Origin: Brienomyrus brachyistius
Lineage: Eukaryota > Chordata > Actinopteri > Osteoglossiformes > Mormyridae
DNA: 64,000 nucleotides
Direction of reading: 5' to 3'
NCBI RefSeq assembly: GCF_023856365.1
Contig: NC_064541.1
Location: 25,708,214-25,772,213, forward strand
In this document: piece by piece, positions 11,302-20,375 of the stretch
How positions within the stretch are numbered: the stretch's first letter is position 1
Layout: each line of letters begins with the position of its first letter
The notes under the pieces: model-generated
Seen by the model: only the letters and a program-made list of their open reading frames with translations
The model's database searches: none
What the model was told of the DNA's origin: nothing
Position numbers and translations under genes: made by a program

Positions 11302-14300
11302 GAAAAAAAATAATAATCATTGCATATGTACTCTCAATGAAAACTTCACATAAATTCTGCATCCTTCCCATGAATATTGACTTTGTTATGCTTGGAGAGA
11401 GTAACACCATTTAGAATTTGTGTTGTTGAAAGTCATCAAGCTACTGTCACATAAATTATGAAGTAAAATTTTTAGTGTCAGCATCACCAGTGCATGTAAA
11501 ATTACCTCCTTATTCTGAGAAACATCACCTTCATACAGAGTGACTGTGCTCTTCTTATTTTTAGGTTTTCCAGTAACATTTTATGGGACAGTAAAAAACA
11601 TCAGGCAGCTGTGAAGTTCCTGCTGAAGCTCAGTGCTGAAGCAGCAGAGAGTGACACTGGAACAGGAGGGAGTGTCTCCCAGTGTCTGTCCTCTGTGTGC
11701 AGTTACAGCAGTTTTCCTTGTGGTGATGGCAGTCCATCTGTACAGTGTAAATTCCTGTTGGATCTGTACTCACATGTGAAGGACTATGAGTCCCAAACAC
11801 AGAGGAGTGTCCTCCCTACTCTACTGCCCATTTACCAGTCAGCTCCTGCAGTCTGGATTATAGACCTCTCTGTGAGAAAGGCCTCCCTCCTACTAGAAGT
11901 GCTGAAACTCCAAACAGACAAGAGAGCAGTAGAGCTGGAGGGCTTGTCAGAAGAAGAGAGTGAAGTGAGGAGCTTCCTTCAGTGTCTGCCCTACATCTCA
12001 CAGCTGAGGTGAGTGTGGAGCATGTCTGTGTGGAGATGTTGAAGTGAGGGTCACTGTGGGCTGTTTACTGCAGGTATCAGGTGTCAGACTGTCTCTACTT
12101 CTGTGACTCTCATTGGCGACACAGAGGGATTCATCAGCTTATAGAGTTATGAGTGGAGCTTTTCTCTGCATGATGTTCAGTGTGCGTTTTTCATACATAA
12201 CGAATAACTTACATCACATGTCATATGCAGTGAAGATGTATACAGTGAAAGAGCGTAAGATAAATTTAGATACATTTAACCACAATAGGTTCCTCAAGGG
12301 TGTGTCACGGTGACTCAGTGGATAGCGCTGTTGTTTCATACCTGCATGGGTGTAGGTTGGGGTGGACAGTATATTGATGATATGTCGTATCGTGATTATG
12401 AACATTAGTATCATCGTCTATTTGAATATCGTGAGTATCATGATATAACCTAAACACTTGTTTTGTTATAATGCATGATTTTTCACGAATTCCATGAAGC
12501 TATGAGTCTGTTGTTGGTGTGAGTTGTCATTATACCAAGCACATGCTCCATGACTATTAGAAACACAAGCATGTTTACATTACTAGGTATTAACTCTGCA
12601 CACAGTGGACATGCAATGTGTGCCGTCTATTTGGCGGGGTGTCCTTACCACGGAACTGTAGGAAGAACAAGGATTTTTTTGTGTTTGTGTTTTAATCTGA
12701 CAATGCAGTTTGATCCAGTGAAAATAACATTTTTAGATTATGATTGAATTGGGTATTTTGATTTCCTCCCTCAGCTGCAGGGCATGCGGTCAGTCTGACT
12801 GGTGTTTCTGAATAGCCCTCAGTATGTGAGCATGTGCCCTGTGATCCCATCCAAGGTGTAGCCCAGCCTTGTGCTGCTGGGATTCGGCTCCAGGTAGAGC
12901 CAGAGCATAAGCAGATAGAAGAAGGATGTATTCTGTTAAATCAGACCCTATACAAGCAAACCAATTAGGTATTTGTTAAGGCAAAAAAAATGAAGAAATC
13001 TTTTATTATTTACTGCATAAATAATTACTGTTTCTTAGATACAGTGGGTCCACACATGGGTAATAAGAAAATCAGAAACAGAGAAGAGAAGATTAACTTC
13101 TTAAAGACGGGTGTGAAACAAGCATAATTGACCTGATTTTTGTATCTGTTCACGTTTCTTGTGTGATAGGCTTGTTGGGAATACTTTGGAGAAGTGGATT
13201 CTACTGGTGTATAAAGTTCAGGACAACCAGCTGACTCAGTCCTTACTAGAGACGGTTGGTGGAGACCTGAGTACCTGCTCGCTGGACTGGGAGGTGCTTC
13301 AGTATCTACTGCAGAACTCCGACTGTCATGTCACCATGGACCTCAAGAAGAGCAGAGCTCTGGAGGATAAGACCAGGGATCTTCTTCTTTTCCTCGACAG
13401 GGTTGAGCTAAAGAGGTGGGTATGATTCAGAAGGCGTAGTCTTCTGTAGCTAAATAGTTTAGTCATTCGGTGGGCTGCAATTGGCGTCTAAGAAGGTTGC
13501 AGAACAGTAGCAGAGAAGCTTGGGGAAGAACATTTCTGGCAAATTTCCAGACCCCTTCCAGAAACTTTCCATGGGATGTTAAGATGGTGAATTTTATAAA
13601 CTTTGAACTCTGTGGAACTCTGAAATCTGTGAGATATGGCAAAGAAAGCAAACTGTATCAATAATACAACATAGAATATGACTTATAAACAGTGTGTTTT
13701 GATGCAGATGCTTATTGGGGTGTTTTTACGTACACAATTACCGACTATTACACAATTATATCACTAGTGCCGTTAATATGTTCCTTTAATTTTATGTTTT
13801 CTACATTTCCAACTACTTCCAGTTGATTCCCCTTAATTTCCATGTTTCCATTAATTCCCATGGAAAGTTTCCAAATTTCCCAAAACTTTGTAACCCGAGT
13901 CCAGATATTTATGATTTTTTTCCCCTCTTTTGAATCCTTCTCAAATATTAGATGTTAAACTGATAATTCTTTTAAAAATCTTAAGTGTGTTTAATTTTAT
14001 TTGACAATCTGTAATATAAATTAAGCAGTAAACAGCAAAAATCAGTCTAAGAGAGTGACACAAAAACCTAGAAGATTGGTTATAAAAAATGCTTCACATC
14101 TGTCTGCAGTTATATCACAAACTGATACAGCAGATGTAGCTGAATCCCTGATCACTCAGATAATCAACTGAGGAAGTGAGATGGAGGAAGTAAAACTGCA
14201 TGTGTTTCCTGTCTCTAGGCCCAGTCCCAGGTTCACAATGTCTGCTCTCAGAGAGGCATTTGAAGTCCACTCTGTGCATTCGGTGTCCAGCCTAGTGAAA

Positions 14301-17300
14301 GCTGTAGGCGGCTGGATCAACCTGAACAGCAGAGTTATGGACAACAAGGACTGTGCTGCTCTGCAGTTCACCCTCCGTAACTGTAAGAGCGTCAAACTCA
14401 GTCTGCTGTGGTCCTCCCTGCCTGAGGGGGCACTAGAGAGCATAGTGTCTCTACTGCACCGTGTCTCCAAGCTCAGGTATGTCATAGCCTCAGTCTGTCC
14501 CTGGTGCTCATATTACAGAGGAGGTGGACGATTACTGAAGAAAACCAAGTTCAGCTGAGGGGTACAATAGCAGCTCCCTGCCTAGGATTATAGCTGTGAA
14601 ATATTTGATCATTAGCTTAGTTGTCTGCATCTTTCCAGAATATTTTGTTTCTGATAGCTTGTATTTACCAGTGTCACACTATTGGAATATTAGACTGATT
14701 TCATAAACCAAATTTGGCTGTGAGGAATTCTGGTGCCACAGCAGCACATGGATCTCAACCGACAACCTTCCAGTTTCTGCACCATTAATGCACCTGACTG
14801 TGGAAGAATTAGAGCATTTTTGTAGAACAGACAGCTTGGAGTTATGATTGTAGTCACTTGTATGCCGGGTGACAGAGGCAGCTCTCTGGCATGTTCCCAT
14901 GCTGTTCACCACTGACTGACACAAAGTCTCAAAGCAGAGCTGCCACTAACAACTATTTTTCTGCTGATTAATCTGTCGACTATTTTACTGATTGGTTGAT
15001 TAATCTAAACGATGAATATTCCTCCAAAAAATCAAATTGACCATTTAAATTAATTTTATGTTAACAACAACAAACTTTAAATCATTGCCGAGCTTTAGAA
15101 AATGGATGCCGTCTTTTCAGCACTATATGGACATTATTTTCGTCCATAATTCGATACACAGATTAGTCATATGCCTAAACATATTAATGAGATACAAATT
15201 GTGATGCCCAAAAGTTAGTATTCTGTATAAATTCACTGTAGTCTTATTTAAAATTTGGTTAGCAGAGTACGCCACATGCGACTGTTTTGGTAAATCATAA
15301 TAAGCACTGAAGTGCCGGTGAAGAAAGGGGGAGCTCAACAGCTACGACATGTTTTAAAAGAGGAGATATTGTGGTTAAACTAAATAAAAAGATAGGGGTG
15401 ATGTGGCAGTGCTTTTTTGCAGATTAAAGTTTGACAGTTTTTTGTGGTATAGTTTTAATTTTTATTTAAGTTCACGCGTTTTTTTTTTTTTATTTATTGT
15501 CCTTTCAGTTTTAGTTTAGGATAATAACACTGGTCCCATCAAGCCCAATATGCACAGACACACACACTGGCACCATAAATTAACGTATAATAAGCCCAGA
15601 TTTTGGCCTAAACATTTTCACAAACACTCATTCAGTGGAGATTCTGATGTAGCAGGCAGACAAATGTATGGCTTTATTAATGAGTGTATTTAGCAGCTAC
15701 AAGGACAAAAGATATTTAAAAAGCTCCCTGTAATAATGGTAATATAATAAACATGAATAGAAGACACTTATGGTGGTTTTTCCTCGTCTGATGGTCCATC
15801 ATCCAGAATAGCGCTTGTGTGTTTTCTCTCGTGTATAGCGCTCATGCTACCGTGCTGTGCCATCGAACTTTGCACAGTGTACAGTATAAACCACCTTTTT
15901 GTTTTGTGATAATTTGAACTACTCCCTTAATTACATAGCAATACTGAAGAAAAACATTTCTTATAATTAATGGAAGCATTTTAGAAATCATGATAATTTC
16001 ATTAAAATTATATAATGAAAAAAGATGTCGATTTTAAATCTATGTCACCGTATCATAGCAGCCCTACCTCAAAGCCTCGCCAAGTGTCACCTGTCCAGTA
16101 GCTGACCCCTGGTGAACCTGAACAGCAGGCCCTCACCACTGCTTCTAGTATGGGCAACTATATAAACTAGTCCAAGATGATAATGACAAGCTGAGTAACA
16201 CCATATCCATTGTAAATTTGGAACTGGTGAAGTCCTCATTGAAAATTGCTGATACAAACTAAATAAACAGATTCACTGCACAATGGTAACAGGCCGCCAC
16301 TCAAGGCAGCACTTGAAGTCTTCAGGAGATTAAACATTGCCCATAGTGAGTGTATGTTGTGTGATAGACTGATATCCCATCAAAGGGTGTCCCCCGCCTT
16401 GTGCCCTGTGCTTCCTGGGTGGGCGTCAGGCTCATGAGGACTTTGTACTGGGCGAGCACTTATAGATAATGGAGGAATAGACATAAATTAGATGTAATTT
16501 AATTTAATTGCAAAGAGGGACTTATCCAGGCTGGAAAAGCTAGTCAGGAGGGCCGGCTCGGTAGTCGGCATGAAGCTGGACTCTCTGACAGTGGCTGAGA
16601 AGAGAACTCTCAACAAACTGCTGTCCATTATGGACAATGTTAGGCACCCTCTGCACACTGTCATAAACAAACAGAGGAGCCTGTTCAGTGACAGGATGCT
16701 TCTCCCCAAGTCGAGAACCAACAGACTTAAAAACTCCTTTGTCCCACACGCCATCCAACTGTTCAACTCCTCACTGAGGGGGAGGAGGAGGAGGGGAAAC
16801 AGGAGGTCAGAGGAGGACGGGGAGAAACAGGAACAATAAATTGCACCAGACAATTGAACATTCGGACTGTGCAATGGACCACATAAATCTCATGTGCAAT
16901 ACCGCAATATCTATTACTTCTACTATTATAACATATATGTTCAATCTTTCTCCTGTGCAATAATGCAATAACCGCAATTTGTCATGTGCAATAATGCAAT
17001 ATCTATTTATATATACACCTTATAGATTATTGGCATATACATATCACAATCTCTATACACACTGTGTCTCTACATAACTGCTGCTAAATCCCTCTATTTC
17101 CCTTTTATTGTGAATAGTTTTTCCCTTTCCCCCCTCCCTACTCGTATCCTTATCTGTATGTTGGCTCTTACCTTAGTATGTGTATTTTTAAATTCCTCCT
17201 CTTATATTGTATTTTTTTATTGTATTTTTATAACTTGTAATACGCTGGTGTACTGCTGCTGGAAACTAGAATTTCCCAGAGGAACCTTCCCGAGGGATTA

Positions 17301-17307
17301 ATAAAGT

Positions 17308-17393
<86 letters not shown>

Positions 17394-19710
17394 CATCTAT
17401 CTCCTTAGGTTTGATGAGTCTAATAATTATGTTTCAACAAACTAAAGCTGCATTTTACGTAAAGCATAAAATGCTTTAAAATAATTGGCTTTCATCTGTG
17501 AATCTTGTGTGTGTCTGGAAACAGTGTGGACAGGAATCTGATGCTGAGGTTCCTTCATTTCTGCACAACTGCTGAAGACCAGCAGGGGGCAACAACAGCC
17601 CTGCTCCAGGCACTGCAGCACAAGCTGGACTTCTCCAGCTCCTCTGTTGTGGATCTGTCAGGGCAAGAGGGAGGAAATGACATGTGTCTCAGTGCCGGAG
17701 ACTGTAGAGTTATCTTCTCTGTAGTCCAGCTGGCCCAGGTTACCACAGACCTGGTTTTGCAGGACTGTGAAGCTTCAGACGCTGCTCTGGAACATCTTTT
17801 CCCTGTTTTACATAAAGTCTGTTTGAGGTGAGACACTGTACTCCCATCACCTGAAGTCATGACACAGGATGTGTTTGAGGTGGCACTATAGATCATGGAG
17901 TCTGATAGCTGCCTTCCTCAGGAGGTCATGACATTCTCCATGTATCTAAGTGAGACAGATGTTAAACTTCACAATAATTCCATGGTGATTGTGATCAGGG
18001 TCAGTGTTATTTTCCACAGGCCCAGCAAACCCCTCCTCCTACAGCTGCTGCATCTTACTGGAGGGCTGCATGAAGCTGAGGCAGCGAGACGAGCCAAGTC
18101 CCTCTGCTCAGCCCTGGGTCAGGAACTGGACCTGAGCCACACGCCTGTGGACCTGGAGGCCTGTAGGGCACTGGCCCTTGTACTGGAACAATCAGAGGGT
18201 CTGCCAGAACTGGACCTGAGCCACTGTCACCTGACTGACGCCTGCTTGGAGCTGTTGCTCCCTCATCTGCACAAAGTACAAGTCCTAGAGTGAGTGTAGA
18301 GCTACTAGATGAATTACACCGCTAACAAAATCCTGTAATGCAGCTTACCCATGATGCTCAGCTCTCACCAGTGTGCCTCCTCTGTTTCAGTCTAAGTCAC
18401 AATGACATCACTGACCATGGAGCACAAGGTCTTCAGCAGGCCGTCTGCAGTAACAGCTCTGTGCAGACAGTACGGTGAGTGTGTCTTGGTGATGAACTGT
18501 GCAAGAGTCAGTGTGTCATTCAAGAGCCGTGTAAGAGTCAGTGTGTCATTCAAGAGCCGTGTAAGAGTCAGTGTGTCATTCAAGAGCCGTGTAAGAGTCA
18601 GTGTCTCATTCAAGAGCCGTGTAAGAGTCAGTGTCTCATTAAAGAGCCGTGTAAGAGTCAGTGTCTCATTCAAGAGCCGTGTAAGAGTCAGTGTCTCATT
18701 CAAGAGCCGTGTAAGAGTCAGTGTCTCATTCAAGAGCCGTGTAAGAGTCAGTGTCTCATTAATAAAGAGCTCCGTGTAAGAGTCAGTGTCTCATTCAAGA
18801 GCCGTGTAAGAGTCAGTGTCTCATTCAAGAGCCGTGTAAGAGTCAGTGTGTCATTCAAGAGCCGTGTAAGAGTCAGTGTCTCATTAAAGAGCCGTGTAAG
18901 AGTCAGTGTCTCATTAAAGAGCTCCGTGTAAGAGTCAGTGTCTCATTAAAGAGCCGTGTAAGAGTCAGTGTCTCATTAAAGAGCCGTGTAAGAGTCAGTG
19001 TCTCATTAAAGAGCCGTGTAAGAGTCAGTGTCTCATTAAAGAGCCGTGTAAGAGTCAGTGTCTCATTAAAGAGCCGTGTAAGAGTCAGTGTCTCATTAAA
19101 GAGCCGTGTAAGAGTCAGTGTCTCATTAAAGAGCCGTGTAAGAGTCAGTGTCTCATTCAAGAGCCGTGTAAGAGTCAGTGTCTCATTAAAGAGCCGTGTA
19201 AGAGTCAGTGTCTCATTCAAGAGCCGTGTAAGAGTCAGTGTCTCATTAAAGAGCCGTGTAAGAGTCAGTGTCTCATTCAAGAGCCGTGTAAGAGTCAGTG
19301 TCTCATTCAAGAGCCGTGTAAGAGTCAGTGTCTCATTCAAGAGCCGTGTAAGAGTCAGTGTCTCATTCAAGAGCCGTGTAAGAGTCAGTGTCTCATTCAA
19401 GAGCCGTGTAAGAGTCAGTGTCTCATTAAAGAGCCGTGTAAGAGTCAGTGTCTCATTCAAGAGCCGTGTAAGAGTCAGTGTCTCATTAAAGAGCCGTGTA
19501 AGAGTCAGTGTCTCATTCAAGAGCCGTGTAAGAGTCAGTGTCTCATTAAAGAGCTGTGTTTGTTCCTGTAGGTTTTCCTCACATCTGTTGTTTGGTGGTG
19601 ATGATGGTTTATGCTGTTAACTCACTGCTGTGTGTCTCTACAGACTCTTCAGTAATAAAATTACAGACAGAAGATCCTTCAAAACAGACAATCGCTTTGA
19701 AATCTGGTGA
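152..19710 (+). CDS. Large modular LRR-repeat protein, 5' end outside the window (function unknown)
   Basis: Sixteen exons can be chained in one frame: 152-610, 1026-1454, 3025-3468, 4210-4653, 5079-5537, 6283-6726, 7153-7611, 8357-8800, 9535-9978, 11565-12008, 13170-13415, 14219-14476, 17525-17827, 18020-18289, 18391-18474 and 19644-19710 (stop TGA). They give about 1,899 residues in the window. The first ten exons are repeated modules of 143, 148 or 153 codons; each ends in a degenerate LRR pair with the motif FLQCLPYISQLR. Exons 13-16 encode ordinary ribonuclease-inhibitor-like LRRs such as ELDLSHCHLTDACLELL and LSHNDITDHGAQGLQQAV. No start codon, signal peptide, NACHT domain or membrane segment is visible, so the amino terminus lies upstream. 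The LRRs resemble those of fish NLR-type proteins, but family membership is inference. Exon structure is well supported by phase; function is not. Confidence 0.75.
1026..1454 (+). CDS. Module exon 2, A/B hybrid (143 codons)
   Basis: The upstream intron and acceptor (TTTTTTCAG, then ATTTGG) resemble class A. After about 15 codons the sequence becomes class B (LLKLSVEAAESDTGTGG), so the exon looks like a recombinant. It is 5 codons shorter than a class B exon but keeps phase 2 at both ends. One residue of the conserved core differs: VIYLS replaces VIDLS. Confidence 0.68.
1633..1918 (+). mobile_element. Solo LTR-like element, 286 bp, in the intron after module 2
   Basis: The element begins TGTCATG and ends CGTGACA, so it has TG...CA ends with a short inverted repeat. 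It is flanked by the 5-bp direct repeat GGAAG at 1628-1632 and 1919-1923. Sibling introns (for example near 5712) carry the uninterrupted site with one GGAAG, which confirms an insertion. An AATAAA lies inside near 1826. The TG/CA ends and 5-bp duplication fit a solo LTR of a retrotransposon; the superfamily is not established. It is similar over its length to the reverse complement of 10419-10693. Confidence 0.8.
2242..2784. repeat. Extra intron block bounded by the direct repeat CATTGCA (copy 1)
   Basis: This 543-bp block is present in the intron after module 2 and again at 10747-11334. It is absent from the shorter array introns, where CATTGCA occurs once followed directly by the right-flank sequence. 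It holds a GT/TA microsatellite at about 2702-2760. Either the block inserted with a 7-bp duplication or the shorter introns lost it by recombination between the repeats. Confidence 0.65.
3025..3468 (+). CDS. Module exon 3 (class B, 148 codons)
   Basis: The acceptor is TTTTTAG at 3018-3024, followed by GTTTTCC; the donor is CTGAG/GTGAGT. The class B amino-terminal half runs from FSSNILWNSNKH through SVQCGFLLYLY. It carries paired cysteines in SQCLSSVCSY, then the shared LRR half. Confidence 0.7.
4210..4653 (+). CDS. Module exon 4 (class B, 148 codons)
   Basis: Standard class B acceptor (TCTTTAG) and donor CTGAG/GTGAGA. It differs from exon 3 mainly between codons 45 and 75, for example SYITFHCDDDRPSEQ and YLYSCAKDYES. 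It starts the first 2,073-bp B+A duplication unit and is followed by a short intron leading to a class A exon. Confidence 0.7.
5079..5537 (+). CDS. Module exon 5 (class A, 153 codons)
   Basis: The acceptor is TTTTTCAG at 5071-5078 and the donor is CTGAG/GTGAGT. It is nearly identical to exons 1 and 7. Differences include TLESL for PLESL and LPFDQSAP for LPIYQSAP. It lies 869 bp after exon 4, the same spacing as exons 6 to 7. Confidence 0.7.
6283..6726 (+). CDS. Module exon 6 (class B, 148 codons)
   Basis: The acceptor is AATTTTTAG ending at 6282 and the donor is CTGAG/GTGAGA. It starts 2,073 bp after exon 4 and is a near copy of it, including the short intron that follows. The core reads AVCIIDLS instead of AVWVIDLS. 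Confidence 0.7.
7153..7611 (+). CDS. Module exon 7 (class A, 153 codons)
   Basis: The acceptor is CTTTTTCAG ending at 7152 and the donor is CTGAG/GTGAGT. It starts 2,074 bp after exon 5 and is almost identical to it and to exon 1. The three class A exons have a conserved amino-terminal half, in contrast to class B. Confidence 0.7.
8357..8800 (+). CDS. Module exon 8 (class B with a divergent patch, 148 codons)
   Basis: Standard class B splice sites. It starts 2,074 bp after exon 6. Where siblings read DRPSVQCGFLL, this copy reads DRLFCEFYFLL (about 8522-8550). The surrounding sequence is unchanged, so the difference is a short patch. Confidence 0.7.
9535..9978 (+). CDS. Module exon 9 (class B, 148 codons)
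   Basis: The acceptor is AATTTTTAG ending at 9534 and the donor is CTGAG/GTGAGT. It differs at SPSVQCKFLLDLY and at QTQRCVLP, where a cysteine replaces the usual serine. The following intron is long and holds the second solo LTR and the second 7-bp-repeat-bounded block. Confidence 0.7.
10419..10693 (-). mobile_element. Solo LTR-like element, 275 bp, in the intron after module 9
   Basis: On the plus strand it begins TGTCACG and ends TATAACA. The 5-bp direct repeat GTTAG flanks it at 10414-10418 and 10694-10698. Sibling introns (near 9240) have a single uninterrupted GTTAGGTCC. Its reverse complement matches 1633-1918 in order (start, GCCACGCCCCCTG stretch, GATCGTACCCAGCTGTG stretch, internal AATAAA, CGTGACA end). 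It is the same family inserted independently in the opposite orientation. Confidence 0.8.
10747..11334. repeat. Extra intron block bounded by CATTGCA (copy 2), with an expanded GT/TA array
   Basis: This is the same block as 2242-2784. The length difference is mostly the microsatellite, which here has about 33 GT units (11212-11276) followed by TA repeats. CATTGCA occurs at 10740-10746 and 11328-11334. Confidence 0.65.
11565..12008 (+). CDS. Module exon 10 (class B, 148 codons), last of the array
   Basis: The acceptor is TTTTTAG ending at 11564 and the donor is CTGAG/GTGAGT. Specific differences are VWIIDLS and EGLSEEESE, where leucine replaces the tryptophan of the usual GWSEEE motif. Downstream the homogenised intron sequence stops near 12,150 and single-copy sequence begins. 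Confidence 0.7.
12303..12925 (+). repeat. Degraded SINE-like head and tail split by AT-rich sequence
   Basis: The stretch at 12303-12357 reads like the tRNA-type head of fish SINEs (CGGTGACTCAGTGGATAGCG). The stretch at about 12815-12925 reads like the tail (ATCCAAGGTGTAGCCC, then TAAGCAGATAGAAGAAGG). Between them is about 450 bp of AT-rich sequence with palindromic ATCGTGATTATG-type motifs. Identification is by memory of fish repeats only. Confidence 0.4.
13170..13415 (+). CDS. LRR gene exon 11 (82 codons), single copy
   Basis: The acceptor is GTGTGATAG ending at 13169 and the donor is AAGAG/GTGGGT. The phase (2 in, 2 out) fits both neighbours. The product (LVGNTLEKWILLVYKVQ to LLLFLDRVELKR) is a diverged module half with helical LRR-like spacing. 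Confidence 0.6.
13500..13910. repeat. Short inverted-repeat element, MITE-like
   Basis: Both ends carry runs of TTTCCA/TGGAAA with CCATGGGA near 13571 and CCCATGGAAAG near 13857 in inverted order, around an AT-rich centre. This resembles a common fish MITE, but the exact ends and target duplication are not resolved. Confidence 0.35.
14219..14476 (+). CDS. LRR gene exon 12 (86 codons)
   Basis: The acceptor is GTCTCTAG ending at 14218 and the donor is GCTCAG/GTATGT. The product contains NKDCAALQFTLRNCKSVKL and LLHRVSKLR, a ribonuclease-inhibitor-like LRR pattern. The phase is 2 in and 2 out. Confidence 0.62.
14935..16066. mobile_element. Non-autonomous hAT-like DNA transposon, 1,132 bp
   Basis: The left end is CAGAGCTGCCACTAAC; the right end, reversed, is TAGGGCTGCTATGATA. 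The shared core is AG-GCTGC. The flanks are an 8-bp near-duplication: TCTCAAAG (14927-14934) and CCTCAAAG (16067-16074), one mismatch. An 8-bp duplication and CAG-type ends are standard for hAT elements. No transposase frame is present. It sits in the intron between exons 12 and 13 of the LRR gene. Confidence 0.65.
16345..16475 (+). repeat. Fish SINE tail fragment
   Basis: The order TGATAGACTGATATCCCATC, GCCTTGTGCCCTGTGCTTCC, then GGGCGAGCACTTATAGATAA matches the widely dispersed tail of tRNA-type fish SINEs. The head is missing. Confidence 0.45.
16490..17402 (+). mobile_element. 3' end of a LINE (L2/Rex-like) with a CTAT tail
   Basis: A frame at about 16570-16839 gives the end of a reverse-transcriptase polyprotein, with the segments LDSLTVAEKRTLNKLLSIMD and NSFVPHAIQLFNSSL. 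A non-coding 3' part follows, ending CGAGGGATTAATAAAG and then about 23 CTAT units. This ending is typical of fish LINEs in which the microsatellite is the 3' terminus. The 5' part is truncated, as usual. Confidence 0.7.
17525..17827 (+). CDS. LRR gene exon 13 (101 codons)
   Basis: The acceptor is GGAAACAG ending at 17524 and the donor is TTTGAG/GTGAGA. The product runs from VDRNLMLRFLHFC to HLFPVLHKVCLR. It includes VVDLSG and TTDLVLQDCEASDAALEHL, which are canonical LRR positions. Confidence 0.65.
18020..18289 (+). CDS. LRR gene exon 14 (90 codons), clear LRRs
   Basis: The acceptor is TTTCCACAG ending at 18019. The donor GA/GTGAGT at 18289 completes an aspartate codon with the next exon (VQVLDLSHND). 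It contains LDLSHTPVDLEACRALALVL and LDLSHCHLTDACLELLL, two ribonuclease-inhibitor-type LRRs of about 28 residues. Confidence 0.75.
18391..18474 (+). CDS. LRR gene exon 15 (exactly one 28-residue LRR)
   Basis: The acceptor is CTGTTTCAG ending at 18390 and the donor is TACG/GTGAGT at 18474. The 84-bp exon encodes one LRR unit (LSHNDITDHGAQGLQQAV, then CSNSSVQTVR). The following intron is filled by a 30-bp minisatellite. Confidence 0.75.
18500..19553 (+). repeat. 30-bp minisatellite, about 35 copies, in the last intron of the LRR gene
   Basis: The unit is AGAGCCGTGTAAGAGTCAGT followed by GTCTCATTAA or GTCTCATTCA. Units differ mainly by the A/C near the end and by GTGTCATT versus GTCTCATT. Two units carry an inserted CT or AATAAAGAGCT. 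The array starts about 25 bp after the exon 15 donor and ends about 90 bp before the last exon. Because the period is a multiple of three, frames on both strands stay open, but none is a gene. Confidence 0.95.
19644..19710 (+). CDS. LRR gene final exon (21 codons plus stop)
   Basis: The acceptor is TGTCTCTACAG ending at 19643. The first base completes the arginine codon of exon 15, giving RLFSNKITDRRSF and ending FEIW before TGA. LFSNKIT continues the LRR pattern, so the protein ends within or just after a repeat. Confidence 0.7.
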
Positions 19711-20206
19711 TGAGGCAGAATTACAGAGAGAGGGACCCCTGACTGATCTGTGTTGAAAAGATGAAAAGAATATGGAACTTAAGCAGTCTGACTTTTTTCA
19801 AATAAGGAACTTTTTTCTGTTTCTATTTTAAAATATTTGCGCCTTTTCTGTATGATTATGTGATTTTCTTTGGGTCTTTGGCTTCATGTCAGGAAATGGC
19901 GTATCGCATACGATGATTGGAGAAACACTATTATTATATAGGGACAGAACTTTCAGGCAGGTTATTGTAATTCCTACATGTATGTTTGACAGGTGGTAAC
20001 AGGGGACATAATCGGTTTAGTAAAGAGTGCTTGTTACAGTAATATTCTTGTTGCAGTTCACAAACACAAGTAACAAAGACAAAACATTTTCCACAAATGA
20101 TAACACAATTAACTAAATTAAAATCATGTTATAAATGTAATTGCTGCAACTGAAGCCAATTCTTGAAAACTGGAAAATGATAAACAGCAATGTATTTATC
20201 TGTATG

Positions 20207-20212
20207 AATAAA
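20207..20212 (+). promoter_or_regulatory. Polyadenylation signal AATAAA for the LRR gene
   Basis: AATAAA lies about 500 bp after the stop at 19710, with AT-rich sequence before it and TGTATTTGGGG after it. An earlier AATAAG at 19800 is weaker. The choice is inference. Confidence 0.5.
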
Positions 20213-20375
20213 CTGTATTTGGGGAATAACTGCGCGTCTCATCATTTGGAGTGTAATTCATATTTTGTCTGCTTTCATTTCATCAGTCACATAACCAAAT
20301 GAATATATCAGTTGGTTTTGTTCCCAATACTCTAAGGAATAAATGTATGAACAGAAACCCATTTCTTTGGTAATA

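Noticed and set aside
12113..12313. Extra LRR-gene exon after module 10
   Set aside because: The frame does not keep phase with exons 10 and 11, and the sequence is duplicated intron.
16570..16839. A separate small host gene
   Set aside because: The peptide is the end of a LINE reverse-transcriptase polyprotein and runs into a typical LINE 3' tail.
18402..19520. Long open frames on both strands in the 30-bp repeat (up to 205 codons)
   Set aside because: The period is a multiple of three with no stop, so frames stay open by chance. They lie in an intron of the LRR gene.
18500..19553. CRISPR-like array
   Set aside because: Units are contiguous without unique spacers, and the genome is eukaryotic; this is a minisatellite. 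The same applies to 38080-38457, 51911-52183 and 56990-57355.
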